Below are positions 27,962 through 37,318 of a DNA stretch of 56,828 bases, in pieces. A program made the position numbers and the translations under genes. Each line of letters starts with the position of its first letter. Position 1 is the first letter of the stretch. Origin of the DNA: an uncultured Bacteroidales bacterium (GTDB taxonomy: Bacteria > Bacteroidota > Bacteroidia > Bacteroidales > FEN-979). Below the pieces are notes generated by a model. The model saw nothing but the letters and a program-made list of their open reading frames with translations, had not been told where the DNA came from and did no database searches. The stretch covers positions 1 to 56,828 of the forward strand of contig CAIKNA010000343.1 of the NCBI GenBank assembly GCA_903828645.1, given 5' to 3'.

Positions 27962-29416
27962 ATGCAAGCGTATCATTTTAAATTCCGGCTTACAGCCTGT
28001 TTGTTAATTGCTTTTTTGGGAATTTCAGCCATTTGTCAGGCTCAAAAAATATGGACCCTGGAAGATTGCATCAATTACGCCCTGGAAAACAATCTCGACA
28101 TCAACAAGCAACTGTTCACCGTTGAGAGTAGCAAAGAGGCCCTGCTGCAGAGCGGCCTCAACATGTTGCCGAATCTCAACGCCAACGGCACGAATGTGTG
28201 GAATTTCGGACAAACGATCGACCAGTATACCAATACTTTTGCAACGAACACGGTTCGTTCCAACAATTTCTACATTGCGAGCAATGTAACCCTTTTTTCA
28301 GGCCTTCAGAAACTAAACACCTTCAAGGAAAACAAAATAAACCTGATGGCCAGCAATTATGATGTGGATGTATTGAAAAACAGCATTTCGCTGTCTGTCG
28401 CCGGGTTTTATCTTCAAATCCTGTTCAATCTCGAATTGCTGGATGTGGCAAAAGAGCAGCTGCAAATTACCACTGCGCAATCGGAACGCATCGAGAAAAT
28501 GGTTAATGCCGGCGCCTCTGCCAGGGGCGACCTGCTGAATATCCTGGCTCAGAAAGCTACCGAGCAGTTGAACGTGGTGGATTATGAAAACCAGCTTTAC
28601 ATATCCAATATCTCCCTTCAGCAGATGATAAACCTGCCGGTAACGCGCGACTTCAAGGTTGAAAAGCCTCTGCTGAAAGCCGTTCAGCCTCCGAAAGACA
28701 AAATAACGGTCGACGTCATCTTTGAACACGCCATGAAAACCCGGCCGGAGATCAGGAGCGCCCAGCTGAGGGTGGAGAGTGCGCAAAAAAGACTGGCTAT
28801 TGCCCGCGGTTACGTTCAGCCGGTACTTTCGCTGAGCGGTTCATGGGGGACCGGGTATTCGGGTGTTGCCCGGCAGGTTGATCCCAATGTTCCTCCGAAA
28901 TTTTTAATCGATTCCGTCGGGTTTACCAAAACGTCCCATGAAGCCGTGATGGTCGGACAGGCAAGTTATTCGTACCGCACAAAGTCCTTTACCGACCAGT
29001 TGAGGGACAACAGCAACCAGTCGGTCGGTTTTTACCTGAACATCCCGATCTTCAACGGTTGGACAGGACGGTCGGCCATCAGCCAGGCGAAAATTCAAAA
29101 ATCACAGTTGGAACTCGATCTTGGTATCAAGACAAACGACCTCCGGAAAGCCATTGAGCAGGCCTATGCCGATGCAACATCTGCCCTCCAGAAATATTCG
29201 GCTTCGGAGGAGAAGGTAAAAGCCCAGACAGAGGCATTCAAATATGCCCAGCAAAAGTTTGATGTCGGCGTGATGACCTCTTTTGATTACAACCAAAATA
29301 AAAAAGATCTTACAACGGCTCAATCCGATTTGCTTCAGGCAAAATATAATTTTATTTTCAAAACGACCATTCTTGAATTCTACATGGGGAATCCCATTAA
29401 GATTGATCGTGAATAA
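27962..29416 (+). CDS. TolC-family outer membrane channel protein
   Basis: About 484 residues. Signal peptide MQAYHFKFRLTACLLIAFLG up to a QAQ cleavage region, then the OEP start IWTLEDCINYALENNLDINKQ. Two halves of long helices: LQIL...LDVAKEQLQITTAQSERIEKMVNAGASARGDLL, and later AIEQAYADATSALQKYSASEEKVKAQTEAFKYAQQKFDVGVMTSFDYNQNKKDL. Forms a trimeric outer-membrane/periplasmic tunnel. The adaptor gene follows 17 bp later, but no inner-membrane transporter follows. Confidence 0.92.
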   Translation: MQAYHFKFRLTACLLIAFLGISAICQAQKIWTLEDCINYALENNLDINKQLFTVESSKEALLQSGLNMLPNLNANGTNVWNFGQTIDQYTNTFATNTVRSNNFYIASNVTLFSGLQKLNTFKENKINLMASNYDVDVLKNSISLSVAGFYLQILFNLELLDVAKEQLQITTAQSERIEKMVNAGASARGDLLNILAQKATEQLNVVDYENQLYISNISLQQMINLPVTRDFKVEKPLLKAVQPPKDKITVDVIFEHAMKTRPEIRSAQLRVESAQKRLAIARGYVQPVLSLSGSWGTGYSGVARQVDPNVPPKFLIDSVGFTKTSHEAVMVGQASYSYRTKSFTDQLRDNSNQSVGFYLNIPIFNGWTGRSAISQAKIQKSQLELDLGIKTNDLRKAIEQAYADATSALQKYSASEEKVKAQTEAFKYAQQKFDVGVMTSFDYNQNKKDLTTAQSDLLQAKYNFIFKTTILEFYMGNPIKIDRE

Positions 29417-29433
29417 CCCATAACATCTCACCA

Positions 29434-30819
29434 ATGACCAGGAAGATTTCAAAAAAGAAGATATGGATCATTATTGCTATCGTGGCAGTTGTGGCCATTA
29501 TTGTTGTTGCTGCCGTAATCAAAGGCAAGGGAAGCGATGCAACCAAAGTTGCCACCGAAAAGGTGATGAAACGGACCATCATCCAGACCGTCTCTTCCAA
29601 CGGCAAGATACAGCCCGAAAAGGATATCAAGATCAGCCCCTACATCTCCGGCGAGGTCGTTGAACTGTATGTTAAAGAGGGAAACCAGGTAAAAAAGGGC
29701 GACCTTCTCGCAAAAATAGATCCGGAAATTTATATTTCCCAGTTTGATCAGAGCGAAGCCGCGGTAAACACGCAGAAAGCCAACCTGGCAACTTCAAAGG
29801 CACGGCTTGCCCAGCTGAAGGCCCAGTTTGAAAACGCACGGCTCTCTTTCGACCGCCAGGACAAGTTGTTCCAGCAAAGTGTGATCTCAAAGGCAGAATA
29901 TGACCAGGCCAAATCGGCATTTCAGGTTGCCCAGGCCCAGGTTACCGCCGGGGAAGAGGATATAAAAGCCTCCGAGTTCATGGTCAAAAATTCAGAAGCA
30001 TCACTGAAAAGATCAAGGGAGGACCTTACCCGCACGGCGATATTTGCGCCAAACGACGGGACTGTATCCAAACTGAGTGTTTTACAGGGAGAAAGGGTTA
30101 CCGGGGCATCACAATTCTCAAGCGGTACGGAAATCATGCGCATTGCCAACCTCAACGAGATGGAAGCCCAGGTGCAGGTGAACGAGAACGACATTGTCAG
30201 GGTTAAAATGGGCGACACCGCGCTGATAGAGGTGGATGCTTACCTGAACAGGAAGTTCAAGGGGATCGTAACCGAAATCGCCACTTCGGCCAACACCACC
30301 GGGGTGAGTGTTGACCAGGTTACCAACTTCAATGTAAAAATTCACCTCCTGAAAGAGTTTTACAAAGACCTGCTGGTCGGGAAAGAGGTCAACTATTCTC
30401 CCTTCCGCCCGGGAATGTCGTGTACCGTTGAAATTCAGACAGAAACAGCAGAAAACACGATAACGGTCCCCATCCAGGCCGTAACCACCCGGATTGCCAA
30501 AGACAGCCTTGACAAGTTCAATGAAAAGAATAAAACCAAGAAGGCCACCGGCGATGAGGAGGTAGAGGTTGTTTCCACTGCCAAGAAGAATGACAAGATC
30601 CAGGAGTGTGTTTTTGTACTGAGCGATGGCACCGCGAAAAAAGTCGACGTTAAAACAGGCGTCCAGGATAACACCTATATCCAGGTTATCAGTGGACTGA
30701 AAGCCGGAGACGAGATCATCACGGCGCCTTACAGCGCTGTATCGAAACTCCTGAAGGACGGGGACAAGGTGAAGAAAGTTGACAAGAAAGACTTGTTCAC
30801 CAAGGAGAAAGAAAAATAG
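29434..30819 (+). CDS. HlyD/RND-type periplasmic adaptor subunit
   Basis: 461 residues. N-terminal membrane anchor IWIIIAIVAVVAIIVVAAVI, biotinyl-lipoyl halves (ISPYISGEVVELYVKEGNQVKKGDLLAKIDP and RTAIFAPNDGTVSKLSVLQGERV), a long alpha hairpin in between, a beta-barrel region and a MacA-like C-terminus. It connects an inner-membrane pump to the preceding TolC-like channel. In many Bacteroidota the next genes encode MacB-type ABC permeases; here tsaB follows after 3 bp, so the pump is elsewhere or missing. Confidence 0.92.
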   Translation: MTRKISKKKIWIIIAIVAVVAIIVVAAVIKGKGSDATKVATEKVMKRTIIQTVSSNGKIQPEKDIKISPYISGEVVELYVKEGNQVKKGDLLAKIDPEIYISQFDQSEAAVNTQKANLATSKARLAQLKAQFENARLSFDRQDKLFQQSVISKAEYDQAKSAFQVAQAQVTAGEEDIKASEFMVKNSEASLKRSREDLTRTAIFAPNDGTVSKLSVLQGERVTGASQFSSGTEIMRIANLNEMEAQVQVNENDIVRVKMGDTALIEVDAYLNRKFKGIVTEIATSANTTGVSVDQVTNFNVKIHLLKEFYKDLLVGKEVNYSPFRPGMSCTVEIQTETAENTITVPIQAVTTRIAKDSLDKFNEKNKTKKATGDEEVEVVSTAKKNDKIQECVFVLSDGTAKKVDVKTGVQDNTYIQVISGLKAGDEIITAPYSAVSKLLKDGDKVKKVDKKDLFTKEKEK

Positions 30820-30822
30820 TGC

Positions 30823-31560
30823 ATGGCACTTATCCTCTGCATTGAAACTGCCACGGAAGTATGTTCCGTGGCATTGTTCCTGGATGAAAAACTACTTGGC
30901 GTCAAAGAATCCTCGGCCCGGAATGTCCATTCCGCGATGCTGACAACATTCATTGGTGAAATCATCAATTCTTCGGGGTTCAGCTACGGCAGCCTGGATG
31001 CCATCGCGGTAAGCATGGGTCCCGGTTCGTATACCGGTCTGCGGATTGGCGTGGCCACGGTAAAAGGGTTGTGCTACGCGCTTGACAAGCCCATGATTGC
31101 GGTTCCGACACTGCAGGCGATGGCGGCTGGGATAAATTACAAATTACAAATTACAAATGACGGGGCGGGTGAGAATATTGAATATCGAAGACCGGGTTCT
31201 CTGTTGATTTGTCCGATGATCGATGCGCGCAGGATGGAGGTGTATTGCGGGGTTTTTGATCATGCCAACAGGGAGGTGCGTGAGGTCAGGGCTGAAGTTA
31301 TCGATGAATTTTCATTCGGCGAGTTTCTGGCAGACCACGTGGTGGTTTTCGGCGGAGAGGGGGCTGATAAAAGCAAGCCATTCCTGAGTAATCATCCGAA
31401 TGCCCTGTTTATGGATGGATTCCAGGCATCAGCCCTGTTCATGGCCGGCATTGCTGCAGAAAAATCGAGGCAGCAGCAGTTCGAAAACCTCGCATATTTT
31501 GAACCGTTTTACCTGAAAGATTTTGTTGCAGGAAAACCGAGGGTGAAGGGGCTGCGTTAG
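30823..31560 (+). CDS. tsaB: tRNA N6-threonylcarbamoyladenosine biosynthesis protein TsaB
   Basis: 245 residues. ASKHA-fold start ILCIETATEVCSVALF and SMGPGSYTGLRIGVATVKGLCYA are diagnostic. TsaB pairs with TsaD to make t6A37 in tRNAs. Residues about 104-126 (GINYKLQITNDG and following) are encoded by tandem AAATTAC copies at 31134-31157 and break the usual short link between LQAMA and the MIDARRMEVY motif, so an in-frame repeat insertion is likely. It follows the adaptor gene by 3 bp. Confidence 0.92.
   Translation: MALILCIETATEVCSVALFLDEKLLGVKESSARNVHSAMLTTFIGEIINSSGFSYGSLDAIAVSMGPGSYTGLRIGVATVKGLCYALDKPMIAVPTLQAMAAGINYKLQITNDGAGENIEYRRPGSLLICPMIDARRMEVYCGVFDHANREVREVRAEVIDEFSFGEFLADHVVVFGGEGADKSKPFLSNHPNALFMDGFQASALFMAGIAAEKSRQQQFENLAYFEPFYLKDFVAGKPRVKGLR
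31134..31157. repeat. In-frame AAATTAC heptamer array inside tsaB
   Basis: Three consecutive AAATTAC units in the frame NYKLQITN. Same 7-bp period as the ATTTACG arrays but a different word. Confidence 0.75.
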
Positions 31561-31600
31561 GCTGTGGTTGTTATGATCCACGTTTTTAGAACTTATCACA

Positions 31601-32794
31601 ATGATACCTGAAAATCCGTACCGATATCATACAAGGGTTGTCAACATTGGAAATCTTCCGCTCGGCGGAGAGAACCCGGTTCGGGTACAATCCATGACAA
31701 GCACCGATACCCTCGATACCCGTTCAACCGTTTTCCAGGCCATCCGGATGATCGAAGCCGGCTGCGAATATGTGCGTATTGCCGTACCCTACATGAAGGA
31801 GGCAGAAAACCTGCGTGAAATTAAAAGCGAACTTCGCCGTCAGGGATACCACACCCCCATTATTGCCGATGTGCATTTCAATGCCCGGATTGCCGAAGTG
31901 GCCGCGGGAATTGTTGAGAAGGTAAGGATCAACCCCGGAAACTACCTGCCGTCGCGCATCACGCGTCACGCTTCGCGCGTTGCCGATGCCAACGAGGTTC
32001 TGGAACAAATGGCCGACCGGCTTTCGCCTTTGCTGAAAATCTGCAGGGAACACGGTACGGCGATCCGCATCGGGGTAAATCACGGTTCGCTCTCCGACCG
32101 GATCATGGATCTTTATGGCGACACGCCCCTTGGCATGGTCGAATCGGCGCTTGAATTTGCGCGTATTTGCGAAAGCCTCTCTTTTCACGACCTTGTTTTC
32201 TCCATGAAGGCCAGCAATATCAGGATGATGATCGCGGCAAACCGGCTCCTGGCCGAGCGAATGCAGCAGAGCGGGATGAACTACCCCATCCACCTTGGGG
32301 TAACGGAGGCCGGCACCGGGGAAGAGGGGCGGATAAAATCGGCCATCGGGATCGGCAGCCTGCTGGCCGACGGCATCGGAGATACCATCAGGGTTTCGCT
32401 GACGGAAGATCCTGAGTTTGAAATTCCCGCGGCATACAGCATCCTGCAATCGGCGGGCGTCCGCATCACGAAAACCGAGTTTGTCTCCTGTCCCTCCTGC
32501 GGAAGAACCCAGTTCAACATCCAGGAAGCGCTCCGTGAAATCCAGGCGAAAACATCACACCTGAAAGGGTTGAAGATCGCGGTGATGGGTTGCGTCGTAA
32601 ATGGCCCGGGTGAAATGGCCGATGCACATTACGGGTTTGTGGGTGCTGGAAGCGGGAAAATACACCTCTACAAGGGGCAAAAATTAATCAAAAAAAACAT
32701 AGACGAATCCCGTGCGGTCGAAGCCCTGGTGGAACTCATCAGGGAGTCGGGCGATTGGATTGATGAAACAACCCGCCCGGCAGCATTACTTTAG
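31601..32794 (+). CDS. ispG: 4-hydroxy-3-methylbut-2-enyl diphosphate synthase IspG, two-domain form
   Basis: [4Fe-4S] enzyme of the MEP isoprenoid pathway, 397 residues. TIM-barrel start NPVRVQSMTSTDT, then IADVHFN, NHGSLSDRIM and GVTEAGTGEEGRIKSAIGIGSLLADGIGDTIRVSLTEDP. Cluster ligands are C297 and C300 (SCPSCGRT), C331 (VMGCVVNGPGE) and E338. The barrel sequence is of the plant/Chlamydia/Bacteroidota long type, but the extra A* domain (about 200 residues) normally between the barrel and the Fe-S domain is missing. Residues 118-128 (SRITRHASRVA) come from an in-frame TCACG-type repeat. Its end overlaps the converging DUF2142 gene by 9 bp. Confidence 0.95.
   Translation: MIPENPYRYHTRVVNIGNLPLGGENPVRVQSMTSTDTLDTRSTVFQAIRMIEAGCEYVRIAVPYMKEAENLREIKSELRRQGYHTPIIADVHFNARIAEVAAGIVEKVRINPGNYLPSRITRHASRVADANEVLEQMADRLSPLLKICREHGTAIRIGVNHGSLSDRIMDLYGDTPLGMVESALEFARICESLSFHDLVFSMKASNIRMMIAANRLLAERMQQSGMNYPIHLGVTEAGTGEEGRIKSAIGIGSLLADGIGDTIRVSLTEDPEFEIPAAYSILQSAGVRITKTEFVSCPSCGRTQFNIQEALREIQAKTSHLKGLKIAVMGCVVNGPGEMADAHYGFVGAGSGKIHLYKGQKLIKKNIDESRAVEALVELIRESGDWIDETTRPAALL
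31953..31979. repeat. In-frame TCACG-type repeat inside ispG
   Basis: CGCGCATCACGCGTCACG followed by CTTCGCGCG. It matches the intergenic units at 2186-2206 and, inverted, at 43600-43634. It encodes SRITRHASR. Confidence 0.75.
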
Positions 32795-34642
32795 TTTATG
32801 GTACGTAATGACCATGTCGTCGAAATAGGAGGAATCGGCTCCGTTGTAAAAAAGATAGATGCCGGTTTCCTTCTTATTCATATTCACCGGAATGGTAAAT
32901 TTCAGCCTGATATGTTCCCAGCCTGAACTATCCTTTCCCTCCGGTTCGCTTTTTCCGCTATAAAAAGTATCTTCCCCTCCTGAAATGACGATACATCCCG
33001 CAGTTCCGTACCTCCAGACTCCGACATCGAGGATATCGCCACGGCAGCAATTGAACAGGCGGTAGGTAAAGGCATACTGGCTTTTCGGGGTCAGTTTTGC
33101 TGAAAACCCTCCCTCTCTTGCTTTTTCACCGCTCCGGGTATATGAATTTCCCAAATAAACAGCGGGCACGTTCGTTTCAAAGCAATTGTCGCCTGTCACT
33201 TTCTCAGCGTTACAGAAAATTGTAACAGATTCGAATTCCGAGGGGATGTAATACCTGATATAAATCGTGCGGGTGGTCAGGGTCAAACCAATCATTGAAA
33301 ACAACATAACCAGCGGAACGACAATTTTTAAATTATTGAGCGCTGGGTTGTAAAACAAGATGAAAAGAATCGGAAATACAGGAATAAAGTACCTTCCCTG
33401 GATGGTATAGGTTGTATCGCATCCTACAGCGTCCCAGGTTAAATGCTGCGACAGAAGGATCAGCCCGATAATTACGGTCAGCACGAGGAATAAAACTAAT
33501 CTTTGATTCAGTTTGATCTTAATAAATCTGCGGCCGTCGGTAACAGCAACAATAAAAAGCACGGAATAAGAGACATAGATGAACCACATCGGCAACTGCG
33601 TGTCAAGCCATCCAAAAACACCAATACAGCCCTGGAAATACATATCGAAGGTATGGATCATGGAATTGACAAAAACATGCCACAGGTGCAGCCCGTGAGT
33701 CATGATATAGTGAGCTTGAGCATGCATATCCGCTCCTTTGGTCATGGTTGCAGCGTCACGGAATTCAACATTGTACATGCTGTATGGCAAATAAACGCTG
33801 TTCATCCTGACTGACCAGAAAAGCGCTGTTCCTGATGCAACAAGAAACAGGATGATCAGCCTGATATAATAGGTTTTTACACCGGGAAATTTTCTTTTCG
33901 GGATTAAAAAGACCAGCATGATCAGTGGCGTATAGATCAGTTTTGCCGCCGCGAGCAATACCGTCAACAGGGCCAGGATGATGAATTTTTTGCCTGTAAA
34001 TTCCAGGTCTGAAAAAGCAATTTTTAAGACAAAGGCTATCGTGAAAAAGGACAACGAATTGGTTACGACGTCGGCGCTTAACGACATGTTTATAAATACC
34101 GACATGGGCAGCAGCGCGGCTAAAACAAAGAACCATTGATAAAACGGGATTGTTCTTATGGTAAAGAAAAGAATGATGATCCAGAAAATCAGCGCAAAAA
34201 GCCTTGCCCCGTAAAATAGAAACAAGGGTGGCAAATTGAGATTCCTGAGAACAAACAACGCCGTTGCCTGGGGAAAGTAGGAAACCGGGGAGTACATTGC
34301 CGTGTTAGGAAAATCGACGAACCTTTTCTCTTCCCGGTTCAATTTTATGTTAAATGGTTCGCAAATAATTTTACGGTTTGTTTTTGCATGCATGTTCCCG
34401 ATCAGATTGACAAATGGTTCAGTAATCTTCACAAGGCTTGCCGGGATGTATCCTCCAAGCCGGTTGTTTTGTCTTACCGCCATAAAATTCCCTTCCGAAA
34501 CCTGCCAGGCCCTGTAGAAATGGTTGATTTCATCGGGCGATTGAAAAGGGGGTGTCAGTATCAGCAGCATCAAACCAAAGATGGAGGCGAAAATGACAAA
34601 AAATGTTTCCGGTCTGATCCTGTCAAAATGTAAACCTGTCAT
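32786..34642 (-). CDS. DUF2142-type polytopic membrane protein
   Basis: 618 residues with about ten membrane helices. The first periplasmic loop reads PPFQSPDEINHFYRAWQVSEG, the family hallmark with an acidic pair as in GT-C glycosyltransferases. The last ~170 residues form a soluble beta-rich domain (AKLTPKSQYAFTYRLFN...GIYLFYNGADSSYFDDMVITYH). Likely transfers sugars from a lipid carrier. Last gene of a four-gene cluster with the lipid kinase, O-antigen ligase-like and amidase genes. Confidence 0.8.
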   Translation of the reverse strand: MTGLHFDRIRPETFFVIFASIFGLMLLILTPPFQSPDEINHFYRAWQVSEGNFMAVRQNNRLGGYIPASLVKITEPFVNLIGNMHAKTNRKIICEPFNIKLNREEKRFVDFPNTAMYSPVSYFPQATALFVLRNLNLPPLFLFYGARLFALIFWIIILFFTIRTIPFYQWFFVLAALLPMSVFINMSLSADVVTNSLSFFTIAFVLKIAFSDLEFTGKKFIILALLTVLLAAAKLIYTPLIMLVFLIPKRKFPGVKTYYIRLIILFLVASGTALFWSVRMNSVYLPYSMYNVEFRDAATMTKGADMHAQAHYIMTHGLHLWHVFVNSMIHTFDMYFQGCIGVFGWLDTQLPMWFIYVSYSVLFIVAVTDGRRFIKIKLNQRLVLFLVLTVIIGLILLSQHLTWDAVGCDTTYTIQGRYFIPVFPILFILFYNPALNNLKIVVPLVMLFSMIGLTLTTRTIYIRYYIPSEFESVTIFCNAEKVTGDNCFETNVPAVYLGNSYTRSGEKAREGGFSAKLTPKSQYAFTYRLFNCCRGDILDVGVWRYGTAGCIVISGGEDTFYSGKSEPEGKDSSGWEHIRLKFTIPVNMNKKETGIYLFYNGADSSYFDDMVITYHKLK

Positions 34643-34652
34643 GCCGTTGCTT

Positions 34653-35621
34653 TTATTTTCCGGTTACAATCCTGATGCACCGTGGCTGGATATCAAAAGT
34701 AAAGGGGGTATGGCCCAGCGACTCCCCGTCGGTTTCAAGAAACACCTTCCCTGTTGACCTGATGCGGATGTGTTGGCCCTTAAAGGTTGCGACCATCGGA
34801 AGGTCGACCAGTGAACCGTCGAAAAGTTTCCTGGCATACCGCACCACCAGCCATTTTGAAGTCTTTTTAATCAGGGTCACATCGAGCAGCCCGTCATCCG
34901 GAATGGCAAAAGGGACCTGCATCATGCCCCCTCCATTGTATTTGCAGATCCCGACATTCATAGAAAATATCTCTCCCTTGAAAACTGTTTTTCCATCCAC
35001 CTCGATCACCGCTTCAATGAATTTATATTGGAAAAGACTTGCAAAAACAAAATACATGTAGGTAAGCTGCCCGCCCAGTCCTTTTTCTTTCAGGAGGTTG
35101 GTCTTCTTCGCCACCAGTGCATCGTAACCCATTCCTGCCACATTCATGAAATAGCGATTTACCTGGTCGTCATTGTGATGGTAAGTTACGCTGCCAGCGT
35201 CCTGCAAAAAGGTCTTCTTCTGTTTCAGGAGGTGAATGGCCTTCAGGTAATCAAACGGGATGTCGAACATGCGGCACCAGTCGTTCCCGGTTCCTACAGG
35301 GATCATGCCGAGGGTAAATCCCGGGGATTCAGCCACGGGGGGAGAGGAGCCTGAGGCTTCAGCCTCAGGGTGGAGGAGGCCGTTGAGCACCTCGTTGAGG
35401 GTTCCGTCACCCCCCACCACGCATATGTTCGTGTACCCGCTGCGGATGGATTCCGCGGCAATTTCAGTGGCATGGCCTCTCCGCGTGGTAAGCCGGAAAT
35501 CAAAACAGATCTTTTCATCGGTGAGCAGCCGTTGAATTTTTGGCCAGTCTTTCGTTCCCTTTTTCACCCCGGCGTTGGGATTTACGATCATGAGCCATTT
35601 ATCTGGCGATTCGGTTTGCAT
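34653..35621 (-). CDS. Diacylglycerol/lipid kinase family protein (YegS/DagK-like)
   Basis: 322 residues. Opens WLMIVNPNAGVKKGTKDW. Has the nucleotide motif VVGGDGTLNEVLNG (70-81) and GMIPVGTGNDWCRMFDIP. Phosphorylates diacylglycerol or a related lipid. Between the two catalytic motifs residues 84-99 (HPEAEASGSSPPVAES) are encoded by a region with a TTCAG-centred palindrome and read like inserted low-complexity linker; the family normally has only a few residues there. It lies 7 bp from the O-antigen ligase stop. Confidence 0.9.
   Translation of the reverse strand: MQTESPDKWLMIVNPNAGVKKGTKDWPKIQRLLTDEKICFDFRLTTRRGHATEIAAESIRSGYTNICVVGGDGTLNEVLNGLLHPEAEASGSSPPVAESPGFTLGMIPVGTGNDWCRMFDIPFDYLKAIHLLKQKKTFLQDAGSVTYHHNDDQVNRYFMNVAGMGYDALVAKKTNLLKEKGLGGQLTYMYFVFASLFQYKFIEAVIEVDGKTVFKGEIFSMNVGICKYNGGGMMQVPFAIPDDGLLDVTLIKKTSKWLVVRYARKLFDGSLVDLPMVATFKGQHIRIRSTGKVFLETDGESLGHTPFTFDIQPRCIRIVTGK
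35350..35369. repeat. In-frame TTCAG-centred palindrome inside the lipid kinase gene
   Basis: CCTGAGGCT-TC-AGCCTCAGG, a perfect 9-bp stem around TC. Same design as 6103-6120 in nuoC. It encodes PEAEASG in frame. Confidence 0.8.
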
Positions 35622-35628
35622 GTGAATA

Positions 35629-37308
35629 TTATTTTATCTCCCTGCTGAAAATGACCTCCTTTTCCTTCCGGGTAAAGAGAAAGAGTGTGTAAAAAATGGC
35701 AAAAAACGACACCCCGGTTTGTGATTCTATGGTGTCGTCGGTCAACATCGACAAAACGGAGATGATCAGGAATATCATGAAAAAATAATCATCAAAGCGA
35801 TGCAGCATCACCGGGGGATAAAAGATGGCACCCAAAAACCAGAGAAGACCCAGAATGCCGAACCCGATGAAAATGGAGAGGAACTGGTTGTGCGAACGCC
35901 ATCGCTGATCGGGCGCAAGCCTGGTATGTATTTTTTCGTATTGGGCCCCGAATGCAAGGTTCATGTCGCCGGTGCCAACGCCTGTGAGCCAGTTGTCGCG
36001 GATAATCCCGATGGAAGCTTTCCAGAATTCCAGGCGCTGCATGAGCGTGGAGCCTGTCGGGTTTCCCGTTTCCCGGTAGTTGTCAAAGCCCCAGAGAAAC
36101 TCATAAATCCGTCCCCTCAGGCTGAACTCTTTCATGAAAATGTAGTTGGCCGTGCCTTTTTCAATGGCGTCAATCTCGCCGGGTGCCAGCTTTTCAACAG
36201 CATCGGCATCCTTCCGCCATCCTTTGGAGGTCATGTAACGAACTACGGTATAGGCGATTGTTTCGTTTTTCTTATTCAGGCTGTCGAAGGATATCCGGCT
36301 TCGTTTATTCCAGGCGCTGCGCATTTCATCCCACTGGATATAGATCCACAGCCGGTTCCCGTTTTCGGTCTGGCTGGAATAAAGGTTATGGATGTATGGA
36401 TTTCCGCGCGAAGTGCACTTTTCGAGTTTTGTCAGATCCACCGGGTTCACGTGGTAATAATCCCTGACGACCGACCGGAGGGATAAAAACAGGGTGGAGA
36501 CCAGGATCAGGATGCTGATGACAAGGATCGTCCTCAACCATTGGTTCCTGGTTTTAAAAATCAGCACAGGGATCAGGATAAGCAGGGTGATCAGGAAAAT
36601 GGACAACCCGGTAAATGATTGCGATATGACAATGTAGACAAACAGCCAGACCAGCACCAGCATCATCAATCCCTTTTGCCAGGCGGGAAACAGATTGCGT
36701 TTTAACAGGAAAAAAATAAGGGAATAGATGCTGAGGGCGAGCAGCAAACTGAAGATGATGTGCGACACATTATGGGAAACATCGCGGATATCGATATACT
36801 GATGCGTCACGATCAGCCAGGAATTAAACACAGACCGCACCAGCACGGCAAGGACAAATAAAAGCATGAACCGGTAAAAACCATTTTTTTCGAATGGTGC
36901 CGATGTTGAAAGGATCAGCGGAAGGAGTAAAATGGGGAACTTCGTACGCAGATCTTTGACTGCATAACCAAAATCGGTTGTAAAGATCAGCCCGAGGATG
37001 TGGATCAGGAAGATCGAACTGAAGATCAAAGCCGCTTTATTCCTCGAAAATTGCCTGAATCCGTCGCCGATTCCTTTTAAAAGCAGCCAGGCTGAGACCG
37101 GGAGTATTTGCGTGGCAACCTGCCATCCCGTAAGCCCCGCCAGGGAAGATTTGAATTTTTTTACCTCAAACCGCTCCACGATCCATCCGCCTGCCAACAT
37201 CATCTGCCCGATGCTTAACCCGAGTTTTGAGAATGGCAATGATGCAATGGTCACCCCAAGGGCGAAAATGTACCAGTACCGTTCGAATTGTTTCCAGGTG
37301 ATGGACAT
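35629..37308 (-). CDS. O-antigen ligase/Wzy-like membrane protein
   Basis: 559 residues from MSITWKQFERYWYIFALGV; an upstream in-frame Met is not preferred because it overlaps the amidase gene. About eleven membrane helices and a large periplasmic loop. The Wzy_C signature WLTGVGTGDMNLAFG...RWRSHNQFLSIFIGFGILGLLWFLGAIFY is clear, as in WaaL-type ligases and Wzy polymerases. Likely joins or polymerises surface glycans. It starts 10 bp after the amidase stop. Confidence 0.85.
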   Translation of the reverse strand: MSITWKQFERYWYIFALGVTIASLPFSKLGLSIGQMMLAGGWIVERFEVKKFKSSLAGLTGWQVATQILPVSAWLLLKGIGDGFRQFSRNKAALIFSSIFLIHILGLIFTTDFGYAVKDLRTKFPILLLPLILSTSAPFEKNGFYRFMLLFVLAVLVRSVFNSWLIVTHQYIDIRDVSHNVSHIIFSLLLALSIYSLIFFLLKRNLFPAWQKGLMMLVLVWLFVYIVISQSFTGLSIFLITLLILIPVLIFKTRNQWLRTILVISILILVSTLFLSLRSVVRDYYHVNPVDLTKLEKCTSRGNPYIHNLYSSQTENGNRLWIYIQWDEMRSAWNKRSRISFDSLNKKNETIAYTVVRYMTSKGWRKDADAVEKLAPGEIDAIEKGTANYIFMKEFSLRGRIYEFLWGFDNYRETGNPTGSTLMQRLEFWKASIGIIRDNWLTGVGTGDMNLAFGAQYEKIHTRLAPDQRWRSHNQFLSIFIGFGILGLLWFLGAIFYPPVMLHRFDDYFFMIFLIISVLSMLTDDTIESQTGVSFFAIFYTLFLFTRKEKEVIFSREIK

Positions 37309-37318
37309 AGGGCGGCTG

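Noticed and set aside
31724-32449. 241-residue minus-strand frame within ispG
   Set aside because: Antisense shadow of a strongly conserved enzyme gene.
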